A DNA stretch of 64,000 nt from Welwitschia mirabilis (taxonomy: Eukaryota; Gnetophyta; Gnetopsida; Welwitschiales): NCBI GenBank assembly GCA_051453625.1, contig JBOZIK010000001.1, positions 132,400,559 through 132,464,558 of the forward strand, in the 5' to 3' direction. The notes beneath the pieces are model-generated. The model had not been told where the DNA came from and ran no database searches. It saw only the letters and a list, made by a program, of their open reading frames with translations. Shown one piece after another: positions 46,881 to 59,086 of this stretch. Positions within the stretch are counted from its first letter, which is position 1, and every line of letters starts with the position of its first letter. The position numbers were made by a program, and so were the translations under genes.

Positions 46881-48544
46881 ATGGAAGCTCAAAATAACCA
46901 CATAATTTGGTTTTTAATGTGTAAAAATTATAAAAATATGTCTTGCCTCCTCCCAATAGTACTAATACGTCTTGTATTATCTAATCATGAAAAGAAAAAT
47001 TTAAAACACAAGAAAAAGTCAAAATGTGTAAATCTAGTGGGCCTTAAATAAGGTAAAAAATAAATGTAATTAAATAAAAAATCTAATCTAGTATAATTAT
47101 AGAACTTATTATACTAATCAATTTGCCTTAAGGATCACTATATTTTCACTTATAGTTTTTGAGAAAATGAGGGTTAAAATTAAAAACCAAATTCTACCTT
47201 GTAAAATATACAATTCAAGATATCTTATAAAATACATGATAAAAATTAGATTCGTAAGTACCAAGTTAAAGAGGATAAAAAACTAAATGATATATGTGAA
47301 ACTACATGTTGAAAGGATCAAAAACATGAGAAAGAATTAAAAATAATAAAGGAGAGGATGACATACCTCATTCTACAAAATTCAATAAAAATTCATAATT
47401 CAGAGTGCTAATTTAGCAGGGGAAACTTCTAATACATTAGTAGAAACTAGAGTAACTATCACATATCAAAGGAGTGGATGAAAATAATAGGGAATGAGAG
47501 AAAAATAAAGGAAAAGAAATGAACTTAAGGTTTTATAAACTATCGTCCAGTTGTATCATCCAGATGATAATCTAAGATAACTCTCAAAAAAATCTCAGCT
47601 ATTGTCCTCCATATCATTTGGATGATGTAATGGATGATGAGACTTTGAAAAATTTCAAAAAAATAAAATTGTTATCTAAACAACTTGGGCTTTGATATTA
47701 GCATGGATGTATCAAAATGTATCAAAAAACTCAAAAAATGAAGAACAATGAAGAATTGTGATGAAGAAGAATACTCAAAATATTGGGTGATGAAAATGCA
47801 CCAAGTAGTAAGGAGTCTAACAAATAAAATTAAATAAATGTACCTAAACTAAAAAATGGTCATGAGAAATGTAGAACTCTAAAGAAAATAAAAAGTAATC
47901 TCATAAAGATCATGAAGAATGCATCTAAGAATAAGAGAATATCATCTAATTAAAATGGTAAATAAAGTCAACTTTAATTAATTAAAAAAAGATATAAATA
48001 ATAATAAGAAAACTATGAATGATAAGATCCTAACTAATGATGAAAAAGTACTAAAATAACTTTAAGATAATAAAATAAATAATAAAAAAAGATAGAATGA
48101 AAATCGATAAGAGAACCATGAATAAGATGGGTTGCTTACCTTAAATTCTAACCTAGCAAACCCTCTCAAAAGACATCATAAAGCTAGTTGAATGAAGATA
48201 CATGATAAAACATATTGACTCTATAAAGTTCCACTTAAAAAGGCAATGATTATAATGACATCAAAGACTAAGTAGTTAAAATAATGAATGATAAGATTAA
48301 AATCTACTTATAAATGAACTCTCCTACTCATATCCAATAATACATCTAAATCTTTAAAAGTGAAATGATTAAGTATAAATATTAAAATTCTAGGAAATAA
48401 GAAATGCGTCTAATAATACTAGGAATACTATTGATCCCATAGTCTCAAATTTTTATTACTAATTTCTATGATAAGAGGAGCACAACCATAATCAAAGAAG
48501 TAAGGACCTATGAAGCATGACCAACTAACCCCAGTGGAGTTCCC
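46881..48544 (-). mobile_element. Post-integrase region of element E (left of D)
   Basis: Non-coding, minus orientation. The part at 48480-48540 holds one half of the conserved post-integrase block of D (56960-57030), with CCACTGGGGTTAGTTGGTCATG on the minus strand. The other half lies right of D at 60889. Two palindromes at 47540-47572 and 47599-47641. TTCCC at 48540-48544 is the target duplication of D. Confidence 0.7.
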
Positions 48545-49825
48545 TATTTCAATGCCAATTTGTGAGAATTTGATGGTATATTTTAAGTACTTTTGTAAGA
48601 CATTCATATAAGTTTTGATGTAATACTGATGACTATGAAGATTTAATAGGATGATCAGTAAAACATATGATATCTAGCATTTTTGGCAATTTCTTGGGCT
48701 TATTCTGATACTGAAGAATTGGAAGAAGAACTATACAATGCAAAAACTAATTTACCTTTAAGAAAAGAGCAAAGGAAAACCGTTGTCCCCATAGTTATTT
48801 CCATGACATCTAGGATGACTAGACTATTGACATCAATAAAAGCCTGTAGTGCTGATGGTAGCACATGGTACACTACCCAAGCCATTAAGGCAGCATCATC
48901 CCCTATGTCATGTGGATAATAAATAGGATGACAACTATTTTTACACTACAGCAATAAATTTCATTGTAAATGTGATTAAATGACCCATTTTTTCCCCTGT
49001 CTTTAGGGTTTGTGTCTAAATTTCTTAATTTAAAATCTATAAATAACCTTCTCCTCCTTTATTTCCATGCCATCTTTTGTACTCAATACATTTGATAAAA
49101 GCTTGAATGATGAGAGTTTCATCCTATGCTACAGAAAGGAGTTTCCTTTGTGTAAGGGTATGTCCCTCTCATTAAGGTGTTGTTTTTCTGATTTGTAAGT
49201 GGATGTTGTTCTGATTTCATTTGGATTAACACAAATTCCTCTTTTATCTCATTATTGCACATCTTACTTATGATTTAATTTATTCATAGTTAGTCATAAG
49301 CTTTGATTTATTTAGATCATAAGAGTAATCTTTATTAAGGTTGACCTTGTTTAGTAGAATAGATTTACATTGCTTCTTTCTTTCTTTTCATATTGCATTT
49401 CATATTATACTTGAATAGATCTCATAGTTTATATTGATTAAGAACTAGTAGATACTTTTCTTACTTGATATAAGTTGTAGAGAAGTAGTCTTTATGATAG
49501 AAAGACTAGGATCTAAGTAGGATTTATTTTCATTTCCATTTTTATTCCCATTTTCATTTACTTTTGCATTTCCATTTTCATTCACTTGCATTTCATTTTT
49601 ATTTAAGCATTGTATAACTTGTGTTATTTCCTTTCATTTTTTATAAAGACAAAAAGAAGTAAAATATATTAGCAAAATCAATTCTCTAACTCTAAGGGTA
49701 GTTCCTTCATTGGATTACGACATTTGGGTGAACTCCCATCTATAAAAGAGTGTGTTTTTTATAATTTACATAATTTATAGGTTTATCTAAAGGATTTCCA
49801 GATTACATAAATTTACCTCACAACA
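48545..49825 (+). mobile_element. 5' LTR of element D
   Basis: TATTTCAATGCC to CCTCACAACA; pair of 59087-60883. TATA box CTATAAATA at 49037-49045. Palindromes at 48778-48824 and 48892-48934. The open frames on both strands at 48683-48919 have no counterpart kept in the 3' LTR and are not genes. Confidence 0.9.
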
Positions 49826-49846
49826 TTTTGGTATCATTTACAGAGA
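49826..49846 (+). other. Primer-binding site of element D
   Basis: TTTTGGTATCATTTACAGAGA at the LTR edge, compared with TTTTGGCGCCGTTGCCGGGGA, again mostly transitions. Athila-type tRNA-Asp. Confidence 0.65.
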
Positions 49847-50292
49847 AGGACACAAAGAGCTAAGAGGATTGTCACTAATTGAATAAGTACCTTGAATCTT
49901 TTTATTTAGGTTATCTATTTTAAATTAGTGTTGTATTTTTCTAAGCTTAGGTTAAAGTAGGTTTATTTTTGTAACTCAAGTTTATGCATTTTCTTTTTGT
50001 TTTCCTATCATCTTACTTGTTAACCTCATGACTCGAGAGGACAACAATTTGAAAATTCTTCTATATTTCTGCATCCTTGCATTTTCTTTTCCATAAAATA
50101 AATCTCCTATCATTCTTTCTGTCATTTCCACAACATACCTGGATGACAGTCTACTATTTTCATGAGTTTTGGTAATTTTGGATTTTTCATTTACTATTAT
50201 CATTAGCTTGCCTATTGTCCCCATGATCAGATGGATGACATTCTGTTGTTTTTGATTTCTCTATTCTATTAGTTGTTTAAGCATGCAGGGAT
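49847..50292 (+). mobile_element. 5' leader of element D
   Basis: Non-coding, about 450 bases. Contains palindrome copies at 50115-50153 and 50211-50245 and a more decayed one near 50000-50045. Matches B leader 32615-33160. The minus-strand frame 49982-50224 is formed by these modules. Confidence 0.65.
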
Positions 50293-51800
50293 ATGGTGAA
50301 TACTAGTAAAAAGATGAAATATTAGGGAGAATGGAATCTAATTGAAGAAAATATCAAAGAATTATTAATCAACTTCAAATTAAATCCAAGTACACACACC
50401 CCAGGTACACAAATTTCTAAAATTAAAGAAGAAGACTTTTCTTCTTTTATTATTTCAGAATTCAATTTTGCAAAAGAAAAGTATAGTGTAGAAGGTGATT
50501 ATATTGTTTCTTTTAAAATGTTGAATATTTCAAAAGTGTCACAAAAATAAAATCAAGTAGCTTCTTCTAACGCTCCAATCATAATAGGAACTTTTTCTTC
50601 AAATGTAAAAATTTTGTTTAGGGATTTAATTGCTAATAGAAAATGTGAAATTCAAAATCATTTTGATTTAACTCTTGAAGATGATGTAGAGTTAATAAAT
50701 TTAAGTGCATACCCAATCTTTTTGGGTGAATCAGAAGAAGATCCTTTTCAACATCTAGCCAAGATAAAAAAACTTGTGCTTACATCTAGAAATGGAAAAA
50801 AATGTATTAGTATTATACATACATGATTGTTTTTTTAGTTATCCTTAGAGGGAGGGAAATAATTTAGCTCAAATCCATTCCATATAAAAGTATTAAATTA
50901 TGGATTCAAGTGCAAGAAGTTTTTATTAAAAGATTTTTAAGTAAAAGTACTATGAGGAAGAGAAGAAAAGAAGTAACCAACTTCCAATAATAACCTTCTG
51001 AAGATTATGCAACTGCTCATGAATGTTTTATAATTGCTAGTCATTCCAATCCTATTGATCAAATTTGTAAGGAAGAACTAGTAGATTATTTTTATAGTGG
51101 ACTGAATGCTTTAACAAAACAACTTGTAGACTTTTCTTTTAGAGGAAATTTGTTGAATTTAAGCTTAGATGATGCTTAGAGTATGCTAGAAAATTTAGTG
51201 GAAATTAATCAAACTTGGCCTAAGCCAACAAAGGAAAACCATACTATTGGATAAATTTTGAAAGATCTAAAAGAAATAAAACATAATAAGGAAGAAGAAA
51301 GGTAGGTTTCAACTAATTTAATGAAATATTTTACTACTACTTTAAAGAAGTATACTCAAATGATAGTTGATGCAAATATTGTTAAGAATAAACCCTCAAC
51401 TTATAACTGTAAACTTTGTGAAGATGATTCCCATTTCATAAAAGAATGTACCTTATTACCAACTTACTAAAAAAGAATGTTTGAGGAAGTGTGTGCTTTC
51501 AACCAAAGAAATCCTAATTTTAAGAGCCAACCACCATTTCAAAAAAGACCAGGTAACAACCCTAATGGAAACCATTTGAGATCAGATTTAAGAATTCTAA
51601 CTTCCAATCAAATTCTCAACAAAATCTAAATTATCCCCTTGGATAATCCATTGAGGAAATGATAAAGGTATAAGAGAAAACCAATAGTAACATTAAAAAC
51701 CTTGTGAATGTGCTTCAATAAATAATTCTTGTCAATTAAATACCACAAGGGTCTCTTGCTTTCTAATCAATTCCCAACCCAATTGAAGTTTAGAGAGACT
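50293..51800 (+). pseudogene. Gag of element D
   Basis: ATG 50293 opens MVNTSKKMKY then a stop; the start is supported by the same region in B and G. Best open piece 50614-50826: MFRDLIANRKCEIQNHF, then AYPIFLGESEEDPFQHLAKI, the capsid motif in which EDPxxHL is typical. Later ECFIIASHSNP, FYSGLNALTKQLVDF, and an intact zinc knuckle CKLCEDDSHFIKEC (51408-51449, CX2CX4HX4C). After it come Gln/Asn/Pro-rich sequence and a decayed RPG-NN tail. About 500 residues in all, broken by several stops. Confidence 0.85.
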
Positions 51801-52640
51801 TAAAAATTGTAATGAGAAGTGGAAAAGATACAGCACTTTCTACTCATAAGGATTAACTTCTAAACAAAATGAAGTAATAAAGTAAGATGACGTAGAAATC
51901 CTAGATTCTTATAACCTTCGTTCAACATCATCTGTTAAAGCCTTCATCAAACATAATTTAAAAGAAAACAAAGGAAAGAAACCATCCACTCCTTAACTTG
52001 ATAGATTAAATATGAGTACTACATTTGACAAACACCTAAACGCCTTCATACAAGAAGTCAACATTAACCTTTCCTTTTGAAAAATTTTGCAAGAAAATCC
52101 CAAATATTCTAAGTTATGAAAGGACTTAGTGAGAAGAAAGGAAAAAACATGTCATTTCTAGTAAAGCCTTTCTTGCCTAATCTCTTTCTAACTTAGTAAT
52201 GAAAAAATGTTCTAAATTCAAAGATTCTGGGGAAGCAACTATTAGTATTACCTTAGAGGGAAACAAAGAAATTAGAAAGGCTTTGATTGATATAGGTGCA
52301 ATTGTAAACATTATGCCTCTTAATATATGTAAAAGACTTAGGTTAAAAAGCAAAGTTAAACCTACACCTATTATCCTAGAGCTAGCTAACACCTTAATCA
52401 AGAAACCTTTAGGAATCATTAAAGATCTAATAATCCAAATTAAGAAAGCTTTTTATCCCATTAATATTATCATAATTGAAATAGATTATGATGGAGGGTA
52501 TTCACTACTTCTATAAAGAGCCTTTTACGCCACAACTTATTGTATCATTGACACTCAACCTGGACTGATGAGATACCCCTTTGACAATAAAGAAATTACC
52601 ATTAGGGTCTTTGATGCTATTGAAAAAGACATGGAAACTG
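51801..52640 (+). pseudogene. Aspartic protease of element D
   Basis: Open piece 52199-52516 (105 residues): MKKCSKFKDSGEATISITL, ALIDIGAIVNIMPLNICKRL with the catalytic DxGA kept (Ser of DLGAS is Ile), ILELANTLIKKPLGIIKDLI, and FYPINIIIIEIDYDGGYSLLL, which fits the strand before GRPFL. After a stop, TTYCIIDTQPG and ITIRVFDAIE continue to about 52620. The upstream part (51801-52198) is a decayed gag-protease linker. Confidence 0.85.
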
Positions 52641-53080
52641 ATTTCAACATTGAAGATAATTTAATACCAACCTTATTTCTACAACATTAACCCATAGAAG
52701 AGAGATTAATTATGCTACATGAGCCAAATTTATATGATGATCTAACTAAAATAAACTATTTTGAATCTAAGAAGGAATTTTTTGAGGATGAGGAAGAAAC
52801 CCAACATCTTTACTTGATAGAAAAACTTTTTGAAGAGTGTTATTCCCTGCCTATCGTCCCTATGACAGATGAGACGACAATCCAACTTAATACCCATGAG
52901 CTTAAGAAATTACCTAAAGGTCTAAAATACATATTTCTATATGAGAATCAAACAAAACCTCCAATAATCAGTGACCTTCTCTCTCCTCAATAAGAATTAG
53001 ATTTGACGCCCCTCTTAGAATCAAAGAAAAATGCCTTTACTTAGATGCATAAAGACTCAAATGCCATTCCTCTTTTCATA
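52641..53080 (+). pseudogene. Protease-RT linker of element D
   Basis: Open piece 52712-52993 (93 residues), acidic: MLHEPNLYDDLTKINYFES, FEDEEETQHLYLIEKLFEE, then YSLPIVPMTDETTIQLN, LKKLPKGLKYIFLYENQTKP, which is the ELKxLPxHLKYAFL segment found just before plant Gypsy RT. The bases encoding PIVPMTDETTI (52851-52882) are a copy of the palindromic module. Confidence 0.75.
52851..52882 (+). repeat. Palindromic module inside the D polyprotein
   Basis: CTATCGTCCCTATGACAGAT then GAGACGACAATC. It matches B leader copy 32891-32922 (CTGTTGTCCCCATGACAGAT then CAGATGATAATC) along 32 bases with mostly transition differences, and keeps the reading frame. Confidence 0.7.
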
Positions 53081-53912
53081 GTTTAACATTAAATATATCT
53101 TGAGAACAATGCGAAACCTATTAGAAAACCCCAAAGAGAACTAAATCTAGCCCTTAAATAAATTCTCAAAATGAAATAATTAAAATTATGGATGCTGAAA
53201 TTATTTATGGCATAGTGGATAGTGAGTGGGTTACTTCTTTAATAGTAGTACCAAAAAAAGGATGAAAATGGAGAATGTGCATAGACTTTAGAAAACTCAA
53301 TGAGGTCATCAAAAATGATCATTGTCATTTACCTTTTCTTGCTTAAATTCTTGAAAGAATTCAAGTTCATGCTTATTATTATATTCTTGATAGGTATAGT
53401 GGCTATAATCAAATTTACATAACAGGTGAAGACTAAGCTAAAACCACCTTCACATCTTTCTTTAGAACCTTTGCTTTCAAATGAATGCCATTTAGACTTT
53501 GTAATGCCCCTGGAACTTTTCAATAATCCTTGATAGAAATATTTTCTACATGATAGAAAACTCTATAAAAATCTTTATGGATTATTTCTCCATCTTTAGT
53601 AATACTTTTGAACAAACTATGCTGATATTAGAAAAATTCCTTAATAAATGTATTAAAAGTGGGTTACACTTAAGTTGGGAAAAGAGTTTCTTCCTTGTTC
53701 AACATGGAATTGTTTTGGATTATTGCGTTTCAAAAGAATGGATTAGAATGGATCCCACAAAAGTAGATATCATTAAAAATCTTAATCTTTCAATAATTGT
53801 TAAACAAGTTAGATATTCCCTTGGACATGCTGATTTCTACCACCAATTCATTCATGACTATGCTAAAACTTGTAAACCTCTCCACTCTCTACTTGAAAAA
53901 GATGTTAATTAA
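53081..53912 (+). pseudogene. Reverse transcriptase of element D
   Basis: Frames give RMCIDFRKLNEVIKNDHCHL (53270-53330), ILERIQVHAYYYILDRYSGY (53350-53410), TTFTSFFRTFAFK and MPFRLCNAPGTFQ (53440-53525), then an open piece 53550-53912 with IFMDYFSIFSNTFEQ. The FMDD catalytic box has Tyr for the second Asp (53583-53585). It continues with LHLSWEKSFFLVQHGIVLDY, RYSLGHADFYHQFIHDYAK and KPLHSLLEKDV. The fingers part is split by stops. Dead enzyme. Confidence 0.9.
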
Positions 53913-54345
53913 AGTGTTCTAATTCATGTCAACTTGCTTTTAAAACTCTTAAGGATAAAATATCCTCTAAACCTATTGTCACAGGTTCTAATTAGAACAA
54001 AGACTTTGAACTTATATGTGATGCAAGAAACATTGTTGTGGGGAGGTTTTCAGTGAAAAATATGAGGATGGATTTAAATTTATATCTTACCTTAGCAAAA
54101 TATTAATAAGTATCCAATCGAACTACACTACCATTGAGAGAGAAATGCTTGCTATCATCTTTTTCTTGGACCATCTTCGACACTACCTTCTTGGTTTTCA
54201 CATCAATGTCTACATGGACTACGTAGTCATTTGTTATCTCATGACAAAGAAAGATTCAAATGCCAACCTTATTAGATGGACCCTTTTAATGCGAGAATTT
54301 AATCTTACCATTATTAATAAGGCTAAAAACATAATAGCATTATAA
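53913..54345 (+). pseudogene. RNase H of element D
   Basis: FKTLKDKISSKPIVTGSN (about 53940-53990), FELICDARN (first catalytic Asp kept), then the open piece 54145-54345: the TIEREMLAIIFFLDHLRHYL region, VYMDYVVICYLMTKKDS (catalytic Asp kept where the family has YTDH), LIRWTLLMREFNLTIINK. The usual VADxLSR end is decayed (KNIIAL). Confidence 0.85.
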
Positions 54346-56260
54346 ACCATCTTTCTCAACTTACTTTCTCCAATAATAAAACTCCTATTAATGACTCTTT
54401 TCTTGATGAGCAACTCCTTACAATTAAATAATTGTATGCTATCTCTTCTTCTTATCCTGCTCCTTGGTATGTTAAAATCGTCAATTATTTATTGACTATA
54501 AAAACTCCTCAGCATTGAAATCATAATCAATAAAAAAACTTTTCTCCATAGGATCGATGACTATGAGTGGATGAGCCACATCTTTATAGATGTTGAAAAG
54601 ATCAAATTATGCATAAATGTGTGCCTAAATGGGAGACATTGGAAATTTTAATACTTTTCATGGTGGAGTTTATGAAGGATACTTTAGTGGCCAAAAGATC
54701 ATCATGAAAATTATTCACTCTGGTTTTTATTGGCCAACTCTTTTTAAAGATTCATTTGATTTTTCTTGGAAGTGTAATTCTTATCAATGTTATGGTAGCC
54801 TCACTCATTCTCATGATATGCTATCCAAACATATACTTGAATGTGAACCTTTTGATTATTAGGAAATTAACTTTGTGAACCCAATTTTACCACCTTCCAA
54901 TGAGAAAAATTATATTTCAGTAGCTATGGATTATGTTACTAAGTGGGTTGAAGCTACTTCTACCACTAAAAATAATGCCTGAACTATTTGCAACTTTGTT
55001 CAAACTCATATTTTTCAACAATTTATATTTTCACATATTATCATTAGTGATTAAGGTACCCATTTCATTAACCACCTCTTTTGAAAACTTCTTCTATCCA
55101 TTAGTGCTAAACATAGAGTTACTTGTGCTTATCATTCTCAAACTAATGGTCTAGCTAAAAATGCAAATAGAGAGATTAAAAAAATAATTCAAAAATTAGT
55201 CTCTATAAATAAGAAGACTTGGTGTGCTAAACTTAATGAATTTCTTTGGGATTATCATACTATGNNNNNNNNNNNNNNNNNNNNNNNNNNNNNNNNNNNN
55301 NNNNNNNNNNNNNNNNNNNNNNNNNNNNNNNNNNNNNNNNNNNNNNNNNNNNNNNNNNNNNNNNNNNNNNNNNNNNNNNNNNNNNNNNNNNNNNNNNNNN
55401 NNNNNNNNNNNNNNNNNNNNNNNNNNNNNNNNNNNNNNNNNNNNNNNNNNNNNNNNNNNNNNNNNNNNNNNNNNNNNNNNNNNNNNNNNNNNNNNNNNNN
55501 NNNNNNNNNNNNNNNNNNNNNNNNNNNNNNNNNNNNNNNNNNNNNNNNNNNNNNNNNNNNNNNNNNNNNNNNNNNNNNNNNNNNNNNNNNNNNNNNNNNN
55601 NNNNNNNNNNNNNNNNNNNNNNNNNNNNNNNNNNNNNNNNNNNNNNNNNNNNNNNNNNNNNNNNNNNNNNNNNNNNNNNNNNNNNNNNNNNNNNNNNNNN
55701 NNNNNNNNNNNNNNNNNNNNNNNNNNNNNNNNNNNNNNNNNNNNNNNNNNNNNNNNNNNNNNNNNNNNNNNNNNNGGCTTATCATACCACTTAGCATAAC
55801 TCTCTCCATTTTTCACCCTATGAACTTGTGTACAGTAAAGTGTGTGTTTTACCAGTTGATGTTTGCTATAATTCTTATCATTCAACCCATCAAATGAACC
55901 TTATTGACTTGAATGAAAATCTCAAAATTTGTTTAACCCAACTCAACTACCTAGATGAAAAACATACTCATGCCCTACATTATCAACTTATTCACAAGAC
56001 TCAAGCTAAGTTTCAACATGATAAAAAATTATTCATAAATAGTTTAAACCTAGCTAATTTATCTTATTGTATAACATCTGAGTACACCTTCTACACAACA
56101 AGATAACTTGTAAATGGTTAGGCCCTTATCTTATTAAAAAAGTCCACTCAAATTTATCAGTTAAAATTTTTAATCTAAATGCTAAAGTAATCCAAAAAGT
56201 TAATGGATAAATGTTAAAACTTCATGAGTCATTTTTTGATGAAACCTTCAATATGATAGA
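54346..56260 (+). pseudogene. Integrase of element D (contains a gap)
   Basis: Zinc-binding part around 54625-54800: FNTFHGGVYEGYFSGQKI, SGFYWPTLFKDSFDF, CNSYQC (His and Cys pairs partly kept). Catalytic core: VAMDYVTKWVEA (54925-54955, Asp kept), IISD.GTHF (about 55040, Asp kept, stop follows), TNGLAKNANREIKKII, where the catalytic Glu of GQAEVxNRE is Lys (55157-55159). Then LNEFLWDYHT, the N run, and AYHTT, LHFSPYELVYSKVCVLPVD. The C-terminal part has WLGPYLIKKVHSNLSVKIFN and VNGxMLKLHE (56115-56225). No chromodomain. Confidence 0.88.
55265..55775. other. Assembly gap (511 N) in D integrase
   Basis: The protein reads LWDYHT before and AYHTT after the gap: both sides are the same integrase position (family LWAYRTxxxTP), but the bases differ. 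Little coding sequence is missing, and the two sides may come from different copies. Confidence 0.7.
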
Positions 56261-56582
56261 AGCACTTGTTTTGGAAGCCCCTCTTCAAGAGGAGGGCCTT
56301 TCTTTTAACATTATTTAAATTCTTTCTTAACTTATTCCTTTGGTCAACACCATGTTATCACTTGAACATCTTTAACTTGACATCTGTATTTACTTATAAG
56401 GTTTGCATGATGAGTAATATTTTACTTTGGGCATTTACAATGATAAAAATTAGCTTAATCCAATTTTTAGATATTTTTATGTCTATGAACTTTATTTAGA
56501 AATAAGATGTCTTAATTCTTTTGTTGTCTTTTAATGATGTAAGTAATTAGTTATTTTTACAATATCTTGTTGTATTATTCAT

Positions 56583-56836
56583 TTCATTTCTTCACTTTTA
56601 TCCTTATAAGTACTTGATCATGTGGAATGATATTCATCTCAAAAAAAAAAAAAAATCCAANNNNNNNNNNNNNNNNNNNNNNNNNNNNNNNNNNNNNNNN
56701 NNNNNNNNNNNNNNNNNNNNNNNNNNNNNNNNNNNNNNNNNNNNNNNNNNNNNNNNNNNNTCATTTCTTCACTTTTATCCTTATAAGTACTTGATCATGT
56801 GGAATGATATTCATCTCAAAAAAAAAAAAAAATCCA
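56583..56836. other. 100-N gap with 78-base identical flanks
   Basis: 56583-56660 is repeated exactly at 56761-56836 or very nearly so, including the run of 15 A. N run 56661-56760. Looks like one overlap written twice. Confidence 0.85.
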
Positions 56837-57241
56837 AGAAAATAAACTACCATGCCTTTTCATATTATATCTTTATATACATGGTAATCATAATATCCTA
56901 CCATAGGTGCACTGGGGTAAATATTCTTAAGAGGGGCCTTTGGCAGTGTGATATAGTAGCTATAGAAACTCCACTTAGGGGTCAGTTGGCCATGTTGTGC
57001 CGATTCTTACTCCTCTAATAGTGGTTGCACTCCCCTCATCATGAAAAACTAAATCATTTTTCTTTATTTATTTATTTTTATTACTTCTACATGATCACTC
57101 TACTTTTTGGATTTTAGTGTTTTTTTGACATGGTAGCTTGTAAGCCCCTATATTTTAATAGCTTTTTATCTTATCATTCATTATTTGATAACATTAGTAT
57201 ACTTGACATTATCATAATCATTGCCTAATTGAGTGGAATTT

Positions 57242-57958
57242 TATGAATTTATACATTATGTCATGCATCATTAATCAAGTGATTTTATGATTATTACTAT
57301 AGGAATTTATTAGGTTAGNNNNNNNNNNNNNNNNNNNNNNNNNNNNNNNNNNNNNNNNNNNNNNNNNNNNNNNNNNNNNNNNNNNNNNNNNNNNNNNNNN
57401 NNNNNNNNNNNNNNNNNNNNNNNNNNNNNNNNNNNNNNNNNNNNNNNNNNNNNNNNNNNNNNNNNNNNNNNNNNNNNNNNNNNNNNNNNNNNNNNNNNNN
57501 NNNNNNNNNNNNNNNNNNNNNNNNNNNNNNNNNNNNNNNNNNNNNNNNNNNNNNNNNNNNNNNNNNNNNNNNNNNNNNNNNNNNNNNNNNNNNNNNNNNN
57601 NNNNNNNNNNNNNNNNNNNNNNNNNNNNNNNNNNNNNNNNNNNNNNNNNNNNNNNNNNNNNNNNNNNNNNNNNNNNNNNNNNNNNNNNNNNNNNNNNNNN
57701 NNNNNNNNNNNNNNNNNNNNNNNNNNNNNNNNNNNNNNNNNNNNNNNNNNNNNNNNNNNNNNNNNNNNNNNNNNNNNNNNNNNNNNNNNNNNNNNNNNNN
57801 NNNNNNNNNNNNNNNNNNNNNNNNNNNNNNNNNNNNNNNNNNNNNNNNNNNNNNNNNNNNNNNNNNNNNNNNNNNNNNNNNTATGAATTTATACATTATG
57901 TCATGCATCATTAATCAAGTGATTTTATGATTATTACTATAGGAATTTATTAGGTTAG
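57242..57958. other. 563-N gap with 77-base identical flanks
   Basis: 57242-57318 is repeated at 57882-57958. N run 57319-57881. Probable unmerged overlap. Confidence 0.85.
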
Positions 57959-59073
57959 AATTTAGAGTAATAAAACAATCTTCTTCATGTTCCTAGTTGT
58001 TCATTTTCATTTTGTTTTTTTTTAGTTTTTTTTTGGAATTTTCAAAGTTATTTACTTATACTTTTTTAGCATTATATCATGGATCTAATCATTTTCTAGT
58101 TTCTTGTGATGCTTTCTAGAGGATGGTTATTTCTTTCTAGCAAGTTTTCTTGATCTGATGATTTTAGTTTTTCATACATTTAGGCACATTTAAGGCATCT
58201 TTGTGTAGCATTTTTCCCCTTGATTTATTTCGCCTCTACTATTATTTTCCACTACTCCATCATGCATTCACATTTCAGGCTCTTTATTCATTTTATTTCT
58301 TAGGTTGCTCTCTCCTTTCTATTACAATCCTACATTTTTTGGTTTTCTAACTTTTTTAAGTTTCACTTTCCTCTTCAAATTAGCTATTTTGAGTCTATTG
58401 TCCTCTTCAGTCATTCCCACAACAGAGAGGATGACCCTTCATTTTTGCTTAGGGTATAATTCAGGACGTCTTGCTTCTTTTATTGAGAAAGGGGGAGGGA
58501 GAATTTGGATACCATTTGAGCATTAATCTATTATTATTAGCATAAAATTTTTATCAATTCTGAACTTTCATGATCTTATTTTGGATGAGTTGTTTTGGAT
58601 GAATTTTTCATGCAACTTGAATAAATTTTTCAGAGCATTCATGCACTTTATCATGTAGGATCCAGTAGTACTTACACATGTTTTCTATAGTCATGTCTTT
58701 TTTATCATTCAAATTGTATTATATTTACTGTTGTTCCTTGCCCTGTTGATGATACTAATGTGATTACCTGAATTCTGTGATATAGAACTACTTAAGATGT
58801 CATGATGGTCCATTATCTTTGTTCTATATTATGCATACATAATTTTACTTTTATGAGCCATCAAGTTATACTTTATGATTTTTATATGTGTACTGCATCC
58901 ATTTTTTAGTGAAATGCTTGGCTTAGGAAAAATTTTCAATACTTTTATTAATTATCAATTGATGATATCATTTTCTATGGATTTAATTTACATTTTGTAG
59001 GCATTGTTTTTATCTTAAACAAATTGGCTCGCAATCTAGTTGATTGCTTACTTTTTTAAGGACTGACAAGGAT

Positions 59074-59086
59074 AAGTAGAGGGATA
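59074..59086 (+). other. Polypurine tract of element D
   Basis: AAGTAGAGGGATA just before the 3' LTR; same place and similar sequence in B and E. Confidence 0.6.

Larger units (their letters stand above)
56261..59072 (+). mobile_element. Post-integrase region of element D
   Basis: Mostly non-coding. Has a GC-richer block at about 56895-57030 that is well kept in B (37425-37560) and E (48480-48540 joined to 60889-60960), and a palindrome at 58397-58438. A 73-residue open frame at 58305-58526 starts hydrophobic but is not kept in B. Two N runs. Confidence 0.65.

Noticed and set aside
48683-48919. Pair of overlapping frames in D 5' LTR as an LTR-encoded protein
   Set aside because: Open on both strands over the palindromes; D's own 3' LTR has stops at the same places.
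55196-57911. Long open frames across the N runs in element D
   Set aside because: Same artefact; only the integrase pieces outside the N runs are real coding remnants.
58305-58526. Env-like or membrane protein in D's post-integrase region
   Set aside because: The hydrophobic frame is not kept in the homologous part of B and has no signal or domain that I recognise.
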